Of a stretch of DNA of 32,406 bases, positions 6,897-17,200 are shown in pieces. This DNA comes from CAJKWP01 sp964554475. GTDB taxonomy: Bacteria > Bacillota > Clostridia > Christensenellales > UBA1242. Made by a program: the position numbers and the translations under genes. Where the stretch lies: NCBI GenBank assembly GCA_964554475.1, contig CAZKOT010000012.1:1-32406 (forward strand), written 5' to 3'. Each line of letters begins with the position of its first letter. Position 1 is the stretch's first letter. Under the pieces are notes generated by a model. The model did not search any database, had not been told where the DNA came from, and saw only the letters and a list, made by a program, of their open reading frames with translations.

Positions 6897-8067
6897 TTAT
6901 TTTCTTCTCCATTTCAATTGATTTACTAATTTCTCCAGTTGTTGAAATTTTTGCTTTAACTTCAATTTCAAGTTCAATCTCGGGATATATTTCATCCCAT
7001 TTATCACTAATTTTTTTCCATTTTTTAGGTTCTTTTTTTGCAATTGATGAGCCAAATCCAAAAATATCAGTCTTGTGAATTTTTGTTATGTCAAAAACAT
7101 TATTAATTTTTTCTTTTATACTTCCAATTAAAAGTTGTTCCAAATGAGGATATAATTGATTTGCCTCCATGTCCACAAAACCTTTAATTTCAGTGGTTTT
7201 TAATTCAATTTCAACCATTAAGTTTACTTTTACATTTTCTTCTTCAACCAAAATTTTCTTTTTGGGTTTTGTTTTTGTTATGTAAAATGTCGCTTCACCA
7301 TTTTCATCCTTTACAGTTGTAGAGATATTTGTAACATTTCCATAAGCAAAATAATAACCTAACAAATCATCTATTGAAAAACTTCCAACCATAACATCAT
7401 TTTTAAAAATTGCCATCCCAATTTGTTTTATTTCCTGCTTTCCTTCTTCTTCAGAATTTTCAAGTTTAATTAAAGGAACAACTGGTGCATATGTTTTGTC
7501 AACTAGTCTTTTTGCAACATCAATGATTCTAGAGCGACTTTCGGATGAAATTTTTGCCATTTCTTGAGCTAATTTTGCTAAAAATTCACTTGATAATTTT
7601 TCTTTAGATAGTTGTGCTTTAATAACATCTTCTGCTTTCCCCTCAACAATAACGATTGGAATTTCAAGTCTTGCTTGTGGATTACGCAGTAAAGTATCAA
7701 TATGTTTACTTAATCCTTTTTCAGCCAATGATTGACCGAAAATATAAACTTTATTATGATGCAGAAATAAAAGGCGACTGCTATTCAAATTAATTTTGTT
7801 AAAAGCATTTGCAAGTGATGAATCAATGACTTTTGAAATAATTGGAGTTGTACCTGTCATTCCTCCCGAACTAGAATATTCTTTTTTTTGTGTTGAACCA
7901 ATTTGAACTGAAACAATTAGTTCGTTTTCATTTTCGGTTGAAAGATCAACACCAACTCCTTCAACAATAAAAAGCTCTTCAATGTCTTTATTATCCCAGC
8001 ATCCAGCAAAAGTAAAAGCAAACATTGTTATTAATATAAAAAAATACAATTTTTTTAATTTTTTCAA
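6883..8067 (-). CDS. gerKC: Spore germinant receptor C subunit (Ger(x)C lipoprotein)
   Basis: 394 residues. A signal peptide ends in the lipobox FAGC (Cys23), followed by the family's WDNKDIEELFIVEGVGVDL. It belongs to the Ger(x)C family of lipoproteins on the outer face of the spore inner membrane that complete the germinant receptor. Length is typical. The start is a TTG at 8067 that overlaps the gerA stop as TTGA, with AAGGTG a few bases upstream, indicating tight coupling. The C-terminal part (about 260-390) carries the conserved segment ending in charged residues (EMEKKINDNR). Second gene of the receptor operon. Confidence 0.92.
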   Translation of the reverse strand: MKKLKKLYFFILITMFAFTFAGCWDNKDIEELFIVEGVGVDLSTENENELIVSVQIGSTQKKEYSSSGGMTGTTPIISKVIDSSLANAFNKINLNSSRLLFLHHNKVYIFGQSLAEKGLSKHIDTLLRNPQARLEIPIVIVEGKAEDVIKAQLSKEKLSSEFLAKLAQEMAKISSESRSRIIDVAKRLVDKTYAPVVPLIKLENSEEEGKQEIKQIGMAIFKNDVMVGSFSIDDLLGYYFAYGNVTNISTTVKDENGEATFYITKTKPKKKILVEEENVKVNLMVEIELKTTEIKGFVDMEANQLYPHLEQLLIGSIKEKINNVFDITKIHKTDIFGFGSSIAKKEPKKWKKISDKWDEIYPEIELEIEVKAKISTTGEISKSIEMEKKINDNR

Positions 8068-9716
8068 TCTTCACCTTCATTTTGTTTTTTTTCTTCATGT
8101 TCTTCTGGAGGAATAAAAAAACGTCCTCTAGTAACATCTCCACGCGCTATATCACTTGGTCTTTTAACATTTGACCATAGCGGTGCACGAATTGTTACAT
8201 CTAGCATATCATTAGAATGATTAAAACTATCAAAAAAAGGAATACCAAAAGAATTTAGAGTTGCAAGGTGTATTAGAATTCCTAAAAATCCTAAAGCAAC
8301 TCCATAAAATCCTAAAAAAATTGCAAAAAATAACATTAAAAGACGTAAGATTGAAGCCGAATCCGCTTGTGTAGGAACCATAAAACCAACCACTGCAGTA
8401 AAAGCAATAACAATAACCATAGGTGCTCCAATTATGCCGGCTGAAACTGCCGCTTCTCCCATAATCAATGCACCAACAATACTTACCGCTTGCCCGACGG
8501 GACGAGGTAAGCGAACTCCGGACTCACGTAAAAATTCAAAAGCAACTATCATAATTAGTGCTTCAACAAAAGCGGGAAATGGGGTGCCCTCTCTTGCTTG
8601 TGCAATTGAAAAAAGTAATTTTGTGGGAATTAATTCTTGATGAAAAGTTATCAATGAAACGTAAACTGCTGGTGTGAAAATTGTTAAAAAATAACCTAAT
8701 ATCCTTAATATTCGCATAATTGAAGCATACAGTGCTCGATTGTAATAGTCTTCTGAAGTTTGAAAACTTTCAATAAACAAATAAGGAACTGTAAGAACAA
8801 ATGGCGTTCCATCAATAACAATTGCAATTCTACCTTCAAGAATTTTCGCTGCTGCAACATCTGGTTTTTCAGTGTAACCTATTGTTGCAAACGGTGAAAA
8901 AGGATGATCTTCTATGTATTCCTCAATATATCCCGATTCCAAAATTGAATCGACTTCAATTTTTTTAATTCGCTGTTTCACTTTTTTTAACACGCTCGGG
9001 TCAGCAACTCCGTCCAAATATAATAGTTCGACTTTTGTTCGAGTTTTCCGCCCTACTGATAACTGCTCCACACGGAGATTTTCACTTCTAATTTTTCGGC
9101 GGATTAAAGTCGTATTAGTCCTTAAATTTTCAATAAAACCCTCTCTTGGTCCACGAACAACGGTTTCAGATTGAGGTTCTGAAATTGCTCTTTTGTCCCA
9201 ACCTTTGCTTCCAATTATGAGTCCTTTCGCAACTCCGTCAATGATTAATGCGGTGTCACCTGCTAAAACATTTCCAATTAATTCTGTTAAAGATTGCATT
9301 AATTGAATATCAGCTGAAAAAAGAACTTCGTGAGAAATCATTTCAATAACATTATCGGTTTTAACTTTTTTAATTTCTTTTTCCTTACCATGACTAATTT
9401 CACCACCTTGCCACTCAATCAAAGGTCTAATAATAGTGTCAGTGATAAGCGATAGGTTAACTAAACCATCAATGTAGAAAAGTGCCCCAGCAAAAGAATT
9501 TTTTGCCCCAAAGCGAAATTCATGAAGACGAAGGTCTTGGCATTGGCTTAATGTTTTTTTTACATTTGCAATGTTTGTATCTAAATTTTTGTCAATATCA
9601 ATTTCTTGGGGTTCCTTTGGTTGCCCCATTTCTAAATCACTTTCCATATTTTTATTTTTCTTTTTGATATTATTACTCATATAAGAAAATTTTCTAACTA
9701 AATAACGGAATAACAT
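8064..9716 (-). CDS. gerKA: Spore germinant receptor A subunit (GerA family)
   Basis: 550 residues from ATG 9716, which has GAGG seven bases upstream. The in-frame TTG at 9731 lies just before this RBS and is rejected. It belongs to the GerA family: a cytoplasmic N-terminal domain (with GDTALIIDGV, SEPQSETVVRGPREGFIE and RTKVELLYLDGVADP) followed by several membrane helices in the C-terminal half (about residues 320-510). Length is slightly above the usual 480-530 because of a charged N-terminal extension of about 50 residues. First gene of the operon gerA-gerC-gerB-small protein, and divergent from the pair at 9858. Expression in the forespore under sigma-G is expected for the family; I find no convincing sigma-G site. 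Confidence 0.94.
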   Translation of the reverse strand: MLFRYLVRKFSYMSNNIKKKNKNMESDLEMGQPKEPQEIDIDKNLDTNIANVKKTLSQCQDLRLHEFRFGAKNSFAGALFYIDGLVNLSLITDTIIRPLIEWQGGEISHGKEKEIKKVKTDNVIEMISHEVLFSADIQLMQSLTELIGNVLAGDTALIIDGVAKGLIIGSKGWDKRAISEPQSETVVRGPREGFIENLRTNTTLIRRKIRSENLRVEQLSVGRKTRTKVELLYLDGVADPSVLKKVKQRIKKIEVDSILESGYIEEYIEDHPFSPFATIGYTEKPDVAAAKILEGRIAIVIDGTPFVLTVPYLFIESFQTSEDYYNRALYASIMRILRILGYFLTIFTPAVYVSLITFHQELIPTKLLFSIAQAREGTPFPAFVEALIMIVAFEFLRESGVRLPRPVGQAVSIVGALIMGEAAVSAGIIGAPMVIVIAFTAVVGFMVPTQADSASILRLLMLFFAIFLGFYGVALGFLGILIHLATLNSFGIPFFDSFNHSNDMLDVTIRAPLWSNVKRPSDIARGDVTRGRFFIPPEEHEEKKQNEGED

Positions 9717-9787
9717 AATTTTTCCTCGCAATGTATTATTAACAAAGCAAAAAAAATTATTTACGAAAACTTAACGGTTTTATTAAG

Positions 9788-9816
9788 TTGAAAAAAGTAT
9801 AATAAAATGGTATTAT
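9788..9816 (+). promoter_or_regulatory. Sigma-A promoter for the two small helical-protein genes
   Basis: -35 TTGAAA (9788-9793), 17-base spacer, -10 TATTAT (9811-9816). The expected start is near 9823, about 35 bases before the first ATG. It lies in the divergent region shared with the ger operon. Confidence 0.6.
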
Positions 9817-9857
9817 CATATGTGAAATAAGTTATCAAAAAATATGGAGCACGAAAA

Positions 9858-10220
9858 ATGGAAGAAGAAAAAATTAAAAAGCAAACCGAATTAGACAAAG
9901 AAAGTTCGATTCTTGATGCAAAAGAATTAATTTCAAAAGTTGAAGCTGCTCTTGAAGAAGCAACAAGAGCGCTTGCAAGTGCGGTAATTGAACAAGTGAG
10001 TTTTGCAGAAATTCAAGCATATCAAGTTTTTGCAGAAAAAATTTTGGAATTAAGTCCGGAAATTGACACAGTGAAATTAAAAGATATTTTTTATAATTCA
10101 ATCCTACCTCACATTAAAGCGAAGCAACAAAGAATAAAAGAAGAAATAGACCGAACAAAACAAATTTTAAATATTATAGTTAATTTAATTAATCAAAGTT
10201 CAGAGCAAGACAAATACTAA
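9858..10220 (+). CDS. Hypothetical helical protein (120 aa)
   Basis: ATG 9858 has GGAG (9846-9849) eight bases upstream and a good promoter. The protein is acidic to mixed-charge, rich in Glu, Lys, Ile and Ala, and has no signal peptide, membrane segment or Cys. Residues about 15-55 (ELISKVEAALEEATRALASAV) and 85-115 (KAKQQRIKEEIDRTKQILNIIV) look like long amphipathic helices, possibly coiled coil. I do not recognise the family. It is followed 56 bases later by a second small helical protein with its own RBS, so the two form an operon ending at the terminator at 10611-10640. Confidence 0.8.
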   Translation: MEEEKIKKQTELDKESSILDAKELISKVEAALEEATRALASAVIEQVSFAEIQAYQVFAEKILELSPEIDTVKLKDIFYNSILPHIKAKQQRIKEEIDRTKQILNIIVNLINQSSEQDKY

Positions 10221-10276
10221 AATTGAAAAATCCCTTAACATTCTTAATTTTAAAATGTTTAAAATGGAGATCTAAT

Positions 10277-10537
10277 ATGAATGATGAAATCGATTTTCTT
10301 GAAAGAGAAAAAAAAGAAATTTCAAACAAGTTAGCAAAAATTTTGTATGAACTTGAATTTTGTAGCAATGAGTTTGAAAAATTAAAAGAACAATACACCC
10401 AAGACCCTAAATCAATTAAGGTTATCGGTGCTCTTTTGTTATTAGAAAAAAAATTTAAGGAACTAACAATGCAAAGTATTGCAGTGCGTAAATCTGCCTC
10501 TGATGTCGCAAAAAAGCAAAAGAAAAAAACTAATTAG
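10277..10537 (+). CDS. Hypothetical coiled-coil protein (86 aa)
   Basis: Starts at ATG 10277 with GGAG (10266-10269) seven bases upstream. The frame is open further upstream to a TTG at 10223, but that has no RBS and would add a Phe/Leu-rich stretch out of keeping with the rest. The protein is MNDEIDFLEREKKEISNKL and so on: a long charged helix, a short break near TQDPKSIKVIG, a second helix, and a very basic end (KKQKKKTN). It resembles small coiled-coil or nucleic-acid-associated proteins in composition only. No family is recognised. Second gene of the pair begun at 9858. Confidence 0.78.
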   Translation: MNDEIDFLEREKKEISNKLAKILYELEFCSNEFEKLKEQYTQDPKSIKVIGALLLLEKKFKELTMQSIAVRKSASDVAKKQKKKTN

Positions 10538-10610
10538 AAATTAATTAAGTAAAAATTGAAATTGCAGAATTAAACATATATAATTTTTTAGCTATTTAAA
10601 ATATTAATTA

Positions 10611-10640
10611 AAAAAAACTTCTATTTAAAGAAGTTTTTTT
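10611..10640. terminator. Bidirectional rho-independent terminator between the small-gene pair and rpoC
   Basis: A perfect 12-base stem, AAAAAAACTTCT (10611-10622) with AGAAGTTTTTTT (10629-10640), around a six-base loop. It has a T-run on either strand and sits between converging genes (stops at 10537 and 10680). It can serve both the small-gene operon and rpoBC. Confidence 0.8.
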
Positions 10641-10679
10641 GTCTATTAACTTTGTGCCTGTAAATTGAAAACAATTTTA

Positions 10680-13600
10680 TTAATTTACTTCAACCGGCAT
10701 TGCAGTTCTATATTTTTTTAAACCAGTTCCTGCTGGAATTAATTTTCCGATAATAACATTTTCTTTTAATCCAAGCAAATTGTCCGTTTTTCCTTTTATT
10801 GCCGCATCTGTTAAAACTCTTGATGTTTCTTGGAAACTTGCCGCAGAAAGGAATGATTCTGTGGTTAAAGATGCTTTAGTAATTCCAAGTAAAATTCTTT
10901 TTGCTGTTGCTGGAGCTTTTCCGCTAAGTAAGATTTTTTCGTTTTCCGCCTCATAAGTCATAACATCACACACTTCACCTGGAAGAAGTGATGTATCACC
11001 TGAATTTTCGATTTTTACTTTTTTAAGCATTTGACGAATTATAACCTCAATATGTTTATCATTAATTTTAACATCTTGAGCACGATAAACAGAAATAACT
11101 TCTTTCAATAGGTAATCTTGAAGTCCTTTCAATCCCCTTATTCGTAATAAATCTGAAGGATTAATTGAACCTTCGGTTATTTGCGTTCCTGGTTCAATAA
11201 TATCTCCATTTTTTACTTTGATATAAGCGGGCTTTTTAATAACAAATTCGTGTGGACCTTCTTCGCCTGTAACTGTAACAGTAAATTCTTTTAAATCTTC
11301 TTTGACATGAACCTTACCAGCAACTTCGGAAAGAATTGACTCTCCTTTAGGTTTTCGTGCTTCAAAAATTTCTTCAACACGTGGAAGACCTTGTGTTATA
11401 TCCAAAGCAACAGCCACGCCTCCAGTTTGGAAAGTTCTCATAGTCAATTGTGTTCCCGGTTCTCCAATACTCTGTGCTGCAATAATACCCACTGCCTCAC
11501 CAATAGGAACAATCTCCTTACCCGCCATATTTCTTCCATAGCATTTTGCACAAACACCATTTTTACAGCGACAGGTTAAAAGTGTTCTAATTTGAACAGA
11601 TTTAATTCCCGCTTCAGAAATTTTCTTTGCAATTATTGGAGTAATCATTTGATTTGCTCCAATTATTATTTGTTTTGTTTCAGGATGAACAATTTTTTCT
11701 ACTGAATATCTTCCCGAGATTCTCTCTTCAAGATTTTCGATTAAAATACCATCTTCATAAAGGTCAGTTACACTCATACCTTTAACTTTTTCTTCTCGTG
11801 ATTCAAAACAATCGTTTTCTGTTACAACAACTTCATGAGCAATGTCAACTAGTCGTCGTGTTAAATAACCCGAGTCTGCTGTTTTCAAAGCGGTGTCCGC
11901 AAGTCCTTTTCGTCCTCCACGTGAAGAAATAAAGTATTCAAGAGGAGTTAATCCTTTTGAAATGTTTGACTTAACAGGAATATCAACTTTTTGACCTGAA
12001 GCATTTGCAATAATACCACGCATTCCTGCAATGGAATTTAAGTGAACGTTATTACCTCTTGCTCCTGAAGAAATCATAATTTTAATGGGATTTGTGTTTG
12101 AAAGATTTGCAAGAACAGCTTCCTGAACTTTTTTTGTTGCTGTGTTCCAAATGTTAATATTTGCTGAAAGCTTTTCATCAAGCGTAATAAGTCCGCGTGA
12201 AAGTAACTTTTCATTTTCCAAGACTTTTTTTTCTGCTTCATCCACAATTTCTTTTTTAAGAGGAGGTTCTTCCATGTCAAAAACATTAATTGTTAATGCA
12301 CTTAATGTAGAATACTTGTATCCTAGTTCTTTTAATTTGTCAACAACCATTGCACACTGGGTTGTTCCTAAATTGTCAAATGTCAAACCAGTAATTATTT
12401 TTAAGTCTTTCTTAATAACGGGGTAATTAATTTCTAGTTTGCAATAATTTTCAGGTTTACTTCTGTCAATAATACCTAAATTTTGAGGAATTGCAGTATT
12501 AAAAATCAACCTTCCTACAGTGGTTTTAATTCTTTCGCTATATTTTTTACCGCCAATTATTTTACTTCTTCTTACCAAAATTTCAGCTTGCACATCAATT
12601 TCGCCCGATTGATAAGCAATCATTGCTTCTTCTTCGCTTGCAAAAATGCTACCCTCACCTTTCGCACCTTTTTTTATTGTTGTCAAATAGTAACAACCAA
12701 TAACAATATCCTGTGAAGGAATGATAATAGGTTCCCCATCTGAAAGTTTTAAAATATTATTGCTTGCAAGCATCAGAGTTCTTGCCTCAGTTCTTGCATC
12801 AATACTCAAAGGAATATGAATAGGCATTTGGTCTCCGTCAAAGTCAGCATTAAAACCTTGACAAACAGCAGGGTGAAGTTTAATTGCTTTTCCCTCAACA
12901 AGAATAGGTTCAAAGGCTTGAATTGAAAGTCTGTGAAGCGAGGGAGCACGATTAAGTAAAACCGGATGGTCTTTAATGACTTCGGCCAAAACGTCCCAAA
13001 CAATAGGCTTTTCTCTTTCAATTAAACGCTTTGCACTTTTAATATTATGTGATTGATTTAACTCAACAAGTCTTTTAATTATAAAAGGTTTAAACAGTTC
13101 AATTGCCATTTCTTTTGGAACACCACATTGAAAAATCTTTAGTTCGGGTCCAACAACAATAACTGAACGACCTGAATAATCAACTCTTTTTCCAAGTAAA
13201 TTTTGACGGAAACGTCCTTGTTTTCCAACCAACATTGCAGTCAATGATTTTAATTCTCTTGATTTTGAACCTTGAATCGCTTTTCCATGTTTACCATTAT
13301 CAATTAAAGCGTCAACAGCTTCTTGAAGCATTCTCTTTTCATTTCTAACAATAACATCGGGTGCACCTAATTCAATCAATTTTTTCAAACGATTATTTCG
13401 ATTAATAACTCTTCTATAAAGGTCATTAAGGTCACTTGTTGCAAATCTTCCACCATCAAGTTGAACCATTGGACGAAGTTCGGGTGGCAAAACAGGAACG
13501 ACATCCATAATCATCCATTCAGGTTTATTATCACTTTTATTAAATGCTTCAACAATTTCAAGTTTTTTGATTGCTTTTATTCTTTTTTGACCTTTCGCTG

Positions 13601-14192
13601 TCAAAAGTAATTTTTTAAGATCAACGCTTTCTTTTTTAAGGTCGACTGCTTTTAAAAGCTTTTTAATTGCTTCGGCACCCATACCAGCATCAAAATTCTT
13701 TACACCATATTTTTCAATTGCATCACGATATTCTTTGTCAGAAAGAATTTGCTTATACAATAAATCCGTGTTTTTTGGGTCAGTAACAATATAATTAACA
13801 TAATAAATAATTTGTTCAAGTGTTTTTGGAGTCAAATCAAGAAGTGTCCCAATTCGTGAAGGAATACTTCTAAAAAACCAAATATGAGAAACTGGAGCAG
13901 CAAGTTCAATATGCCCCATACGTTCACGTCTAACTTTGGCTCTTGTAATTTCAACACCACATTTATCGCAAACAACACCTTTATAACGAATCCTTTTGTA
14001 CTTTCCACAATGACATTCCCAATCTTTACGTGGACCAAAAATTCTTTCACAAAAAAGACCGTCTTTTTCAGGCTTTTGAGTCCGATAATTTATTGTTTCT
14101 GGTTTTGTTACTTCACCATAAGACCACTCTCTTATTTTTTCTGGTGATGCTACTCCAATTTTTATTGAGTCAAAATTGTTAAGTTCAAACAT
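10680..14192 (-). CDS. rpoC: RNA polymerase beta' subunit
   Basis: 1170 residues. It forms the catalytic centre of RNA polymerase with RpoB. The N-terminal zinc ribbon is present (Cys60, Cys62, Cys75, Cys78), as are the RVDYSGRSVIVVGP segment, the catalytic Mg motif NADFDGDQM (448-456), and the second zinc site CRCKNGVCAKC. The bridge-helix and trigger-loop parts (ISSRGGRKGLADTALKTADSGYLTRRL, in pieces; TMRTFQTGGVA) are intact, and no large lineage insertion is seen. The residues after NADFDGDQM are PIHIPLS rather than the common AVHVPLS. ATG 14192 has GGAG eight bases upstream. It follows rpoB after 23 bases as a two-gene operon. The usual downstream rpsL-rpsG-fusA are absent; a terminator and two convergent small genes follow instead. 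Confidence 0.99.
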   Translation of the reverse strand: MFELNNFDSIKIGVASPEKIREWSYGEVTKPETINYRTQKPEKDGLFCERIFGPRKDWECHCGKYKRIRYKGVVCDKCGVEITRAKVRRERMGHIELAAPVSHIWFFRSIPSRIGTLLDLTPKTLEQIIYYVNYIVTDPKNTDLLYKQILSDKEYRDAIEKYGVKNFDAGMGAEAIKKLLKAVDLKKESVDLKKLLLTAKGQKRIKAIKKLEIVEAFNKSDNKPEWMIMDVVPVLPPELRPMVQLDGGRFATSDLNDLYRRVINRNNRLKKLIELGAPDVIVRNEKRMLQEAVDALIDNGKHGKAIQGSKSRELKSLTAMLVGKQGRFRQNLLGKRVDYSGRSVIVVGPELKIFQCGVPKEMAIELFKPFIIKRLVELNQSHNIKSAKRLIEREKPIVWDVLAEVIKDHPVLLNRAPSLHRLSIQAFEPILVEGKAIKLHPAVCQGFNADFDGDQMPIHIPLSIDARTEARTLMLASNNILKLSDGEPIIIPSQDIVIGCYYLTTIKKGAKGEGSIFASEEEAMIAYQSGEIDVQAEILVRRSKIIGGKKYSERIKTTVGRLIFNTAIPQNLGIIDRSKPENYCKLEINYPVIKKDLKIITGLTFDNLGTTQCAMVVDKLKELGYKYSTLSALTINVFDMEEPPLKKEIVDEAEKKVLENEKLLSRGLITLDEKLSANINIWNTATKKVQEAVLANLSNTNPIKIMISSGARGNNVHLNSIAGMRGIIANASGQKVDIPVKSNISKGLTPLEYFISSRGGRKGLADTALKTADSGYLTRRLVDIAHEVVVTENDCFESREEKVKGMSVTDLYEDGILIENLEERISGRYSVEKIVHPETKQIIIGANQMITPIIAKKISEAGIKSVQIRTLLTCRCKNGVCAKCYGRNMAGKEIVPIGEAVGIIAAQSIGEPGTQLTMRTFQTGGVAVALDITQGLPRVEEIFEARKPKGESILSEVAGKVHVKEDLKEFTVTVTGEEGPHEFVIKKPAYIKVKNGDIIEPGTQITEGSINPSDLLRIRGLKGLQDYLLKEVISVYRAQDVKINDKHIEVIIRQMLKKVKIENSGDTSLLPGEVCDVMTYEAENEKILLSGKAPATAKRILLGITKASLTTESFLSAASFQETSRVLTDAAIKGKTDNLLGLKENVIIGKLIPAGTGLKKYRTAMPVEVN

Positions 14193-14215
14193 TTTTTTTG
14201 CTCCTTAAAACAAGA

Positions 14216-17200
14216 TTATTCTTCGTCTTTAAAATCTTCAAAATCATCAAATATTCCACTTGAATCAAATTTTGGCAATTCATTACCTTCAAGATCAGTT
14301 TGTTCTCTGTCTTCCTGCTTTTCTCCCTGATTTTGGATTGTATCAATTCCAATATCTTCAAGTGTTATTTCTTTGAGCTGTTCTTCAACTTCGTGAGACA
14401 AAGTTAAGTCATGCTCATCTAATGACAATTCATGAATTGAAACTTCTTGTTTTCCTTCTGTTAAAATTTTAATATCAAGTCCAAGCGCTTGTAATTCTTT
14501 TACAAGAACTTTAAATGATTCCGGAATACCTGGTTCGGCTATAGGTTGACCTTTTACAATTGCCTCAAAAGTTTTAATTCTGCCAACAACATCATCGGAT
14601 TTCACAGTTAAAATTTCTTGAAGGATATTTGATGCACCGTATGCTTCAAGTGCCCAAACTTCCATTTCACCAAATCTTTGTCCTCCAAACATAGCTTTAC
14701 CACCAAGTGGTTGCTGAGTTACAAGTGAATAAGGTCCAATACTTCTAGCATGCATTTTTGAATCAACCATGTGATCAAGTTTAAGCATGTATTTATATCC
14801 CACTGTTGTAGGATTTGCAAAAGCCTCACCAGTTCTACCGTCATAAAGCTGAATTTTTCCATTTTGTGGGAAATTATTTTCAACCAAAAGTTTTTGGATT
14901 GTTTCAGAACTTGCTCCATCAAAAACAGGAGTGGCAACTTTCCAACCTAATGAACCTGCAACAAGTCCCAAATGTACTTCCAAAACCTGCCCCACGTTCA
15001 TACGAGATGGAATTCCAAGCGGATTTAAAACAATATCAAGGGGTTTTCCATTTGCCATGTAAGGCATATCTGCTTCGGGAAGAACTCTTGAAACAACACC
15101 TTTATTTCCATGACGTCCCGCCATTTTGTCACCAACAGAAAGTTTTCTTCGTTGTGCAACATAAACCTTGACCATCATATTTACACCCGGGTCAAGTTCA
15201 TCTTTGTTTTTTCTTGAAAAGATTTGAACATCAACAACAACACCACCACGACCATGTTGAACGCGAAGTGAAGTATCACGAACTTCTCTTGCTTTTTCAC
15301 CGAAAATTGCTCGTAACAAACGTTCCTCAGGAGTTAATTCAGTTTCTCCTTTTGGTGTAACTTTTCCAACTAAAATATCTCCAGGTCTAACCTCGGCACC
15401 AATTCTTACAATTCCTTCTTCATCAAGATTTTTTAATGCTTCTTCACCAAGATTTGGAATATCTCTTGTAATTTCTTCATCACCTAATTTTGTTGTTCGA
15501 CATTTCATCTCTTCGACATGAAGAGTTATTGAAGTGTAAACATCTTCTTTTACAATTCGTTCACTGATTAAAATTGCGTCTTCAAAGTTATAGCCTTCCC
15601 AATTCATGTAACCAACCAAAACATTTTTTCCAAGAGCTAACTCACCATTTTGGGTAGAATAACCATCAACAAGAACATCACCTTTTTTAACTTTTTCTCC
15701 CTTGAAACAGCAAGGTTTTTGATTAACGCAAGTATCGGCATTTGTTTTTGCAAATTTTGTAGTGTAATAAACATCTTCTCCATGATGGGTTTTAACTCTA
15801 ACTTCCGTTGCACTAACATAACTTACAACGCCTTCTTCTTTTGCTAATATCATCGCTCCACAATCATGCGCAACAACATCCTCCAAACCTGTTCCAACAA
15901 TCGGAGATTCTGGTTTTAAAACAGGAACTGCCTGACGTTGCATATTTGCTCCCATAAGAGCACGGGCAGAGTCATCATTTTCAACAAAGGGTATTAATGC
16001 CGTAGCAACTGAAATAAACTGACGTGGTGAAACATCAACATAATCAACCATTTCAGACGTAACTTCAACAATTGAATTTTTATATCTGCAAATAATTCTT
16101 TCATTTATGAATTTACCAGCTTTATCTAGTGGCTCAACAGCTTGAGCAACGTAAGCAACATCTTCTATGTCTGCCATATGATATTGATAAGATTTAGAAA
16201 CAACACCTGTTTTTTTGTCAACAGGACGATATGGAGTTTCCATAAAACCATATTCATTCACTTTTGCATATCCTGCAAGCGTGCTAATTAAACCAATACT
16301 TTGACCTTCGGGTGTTTCAATGGCACAAATTCGTCCATAATGAGTGTAGTGAATATCACGAACTTCAGCGCTTGCTCTTTCTTTTTTAACACCGCCAGGA
16401 CCAACTGCAGAAATTTTTCGCTTTTGAGTTAAACCTGAAAGCGGATTAATTTGATCCATTAATTGCGACAATTGAGATGAAGCAATAAAATCTTTAAAAG
16501 CTTTATTAATTGGACGTGGATTAATTATTTGCGAAGGAGTAATTTCAGTAAATTCCTTTCCTTGTAGGGTTTCTTTGATGTTCGAAGCAAGTTTATTAAT
16601 TCCACTACGAAATGCATTTGCCAAAAGCTCGCCGACCGAAGCAATTCTTCTGTTTGAGAGGTGGTCTATATTGTCAACTTGTCCAATTCCAGCAAGCAAA
16701 TCTAAATAATAACTTATAGATGCCAAAATATCATCCATTGTAAGAGTTGTAATCATTAAATTTTTAGCATTTTCTCTTATTGCATTAAGACGTTTTTCTT
16801 TTGTCTTATTTTCTTTTAGAATTTGCATAAGTGTTGGATAATAAACTTCTTCCAAAATGCCAAGTTCTTTTTCATCACAATTAAAAACGCTTGAAAGACG
16901 AACTCTGTTATTACCTCTTACTAAATGCTTTTTGTCATTAATTTTGATTAAGACTTCATTCACCCCGCCATCCTGAATCTTGCGAGCAATATCTGAAGGA
17001 ATTTTTTGCCCTGCCTTAATCACAACTTCACCGTCAACAACAATATTTTCAGCGGCAACTTGTCCAGTAATTCGGGTCGCTATTGAAAGTTTTTTATTTA
17101 ATTTATATCTACCAACACGGCTTAAATTATAATATTGGTCTGAAAAGAAAAACAAATTTAAGTAATTCCTAGTCGATTCTGCCGAAGGAACATCAGTAGG

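Noticed and set aside
9717..9731. TTG start at 9731 for gerA
   Set aside because: It lies immediately before the RBS (GAGG) that serves the ATG at 9716.
9717..9857. Sigma-G promoter for the ger operon
   Set aside because: A CATTTTA resembles a sigma-G -10, but no matching -35 lies 15-18 bases upstream. TTGATA-N17-TAATAC also occurs but is weak. I could not choose.
10223..10276. Upstream TTG start for the 86-residue protein
   Set aside because: No RBS precedes it, while the ATG at 10277 has GGAG at seven bases.
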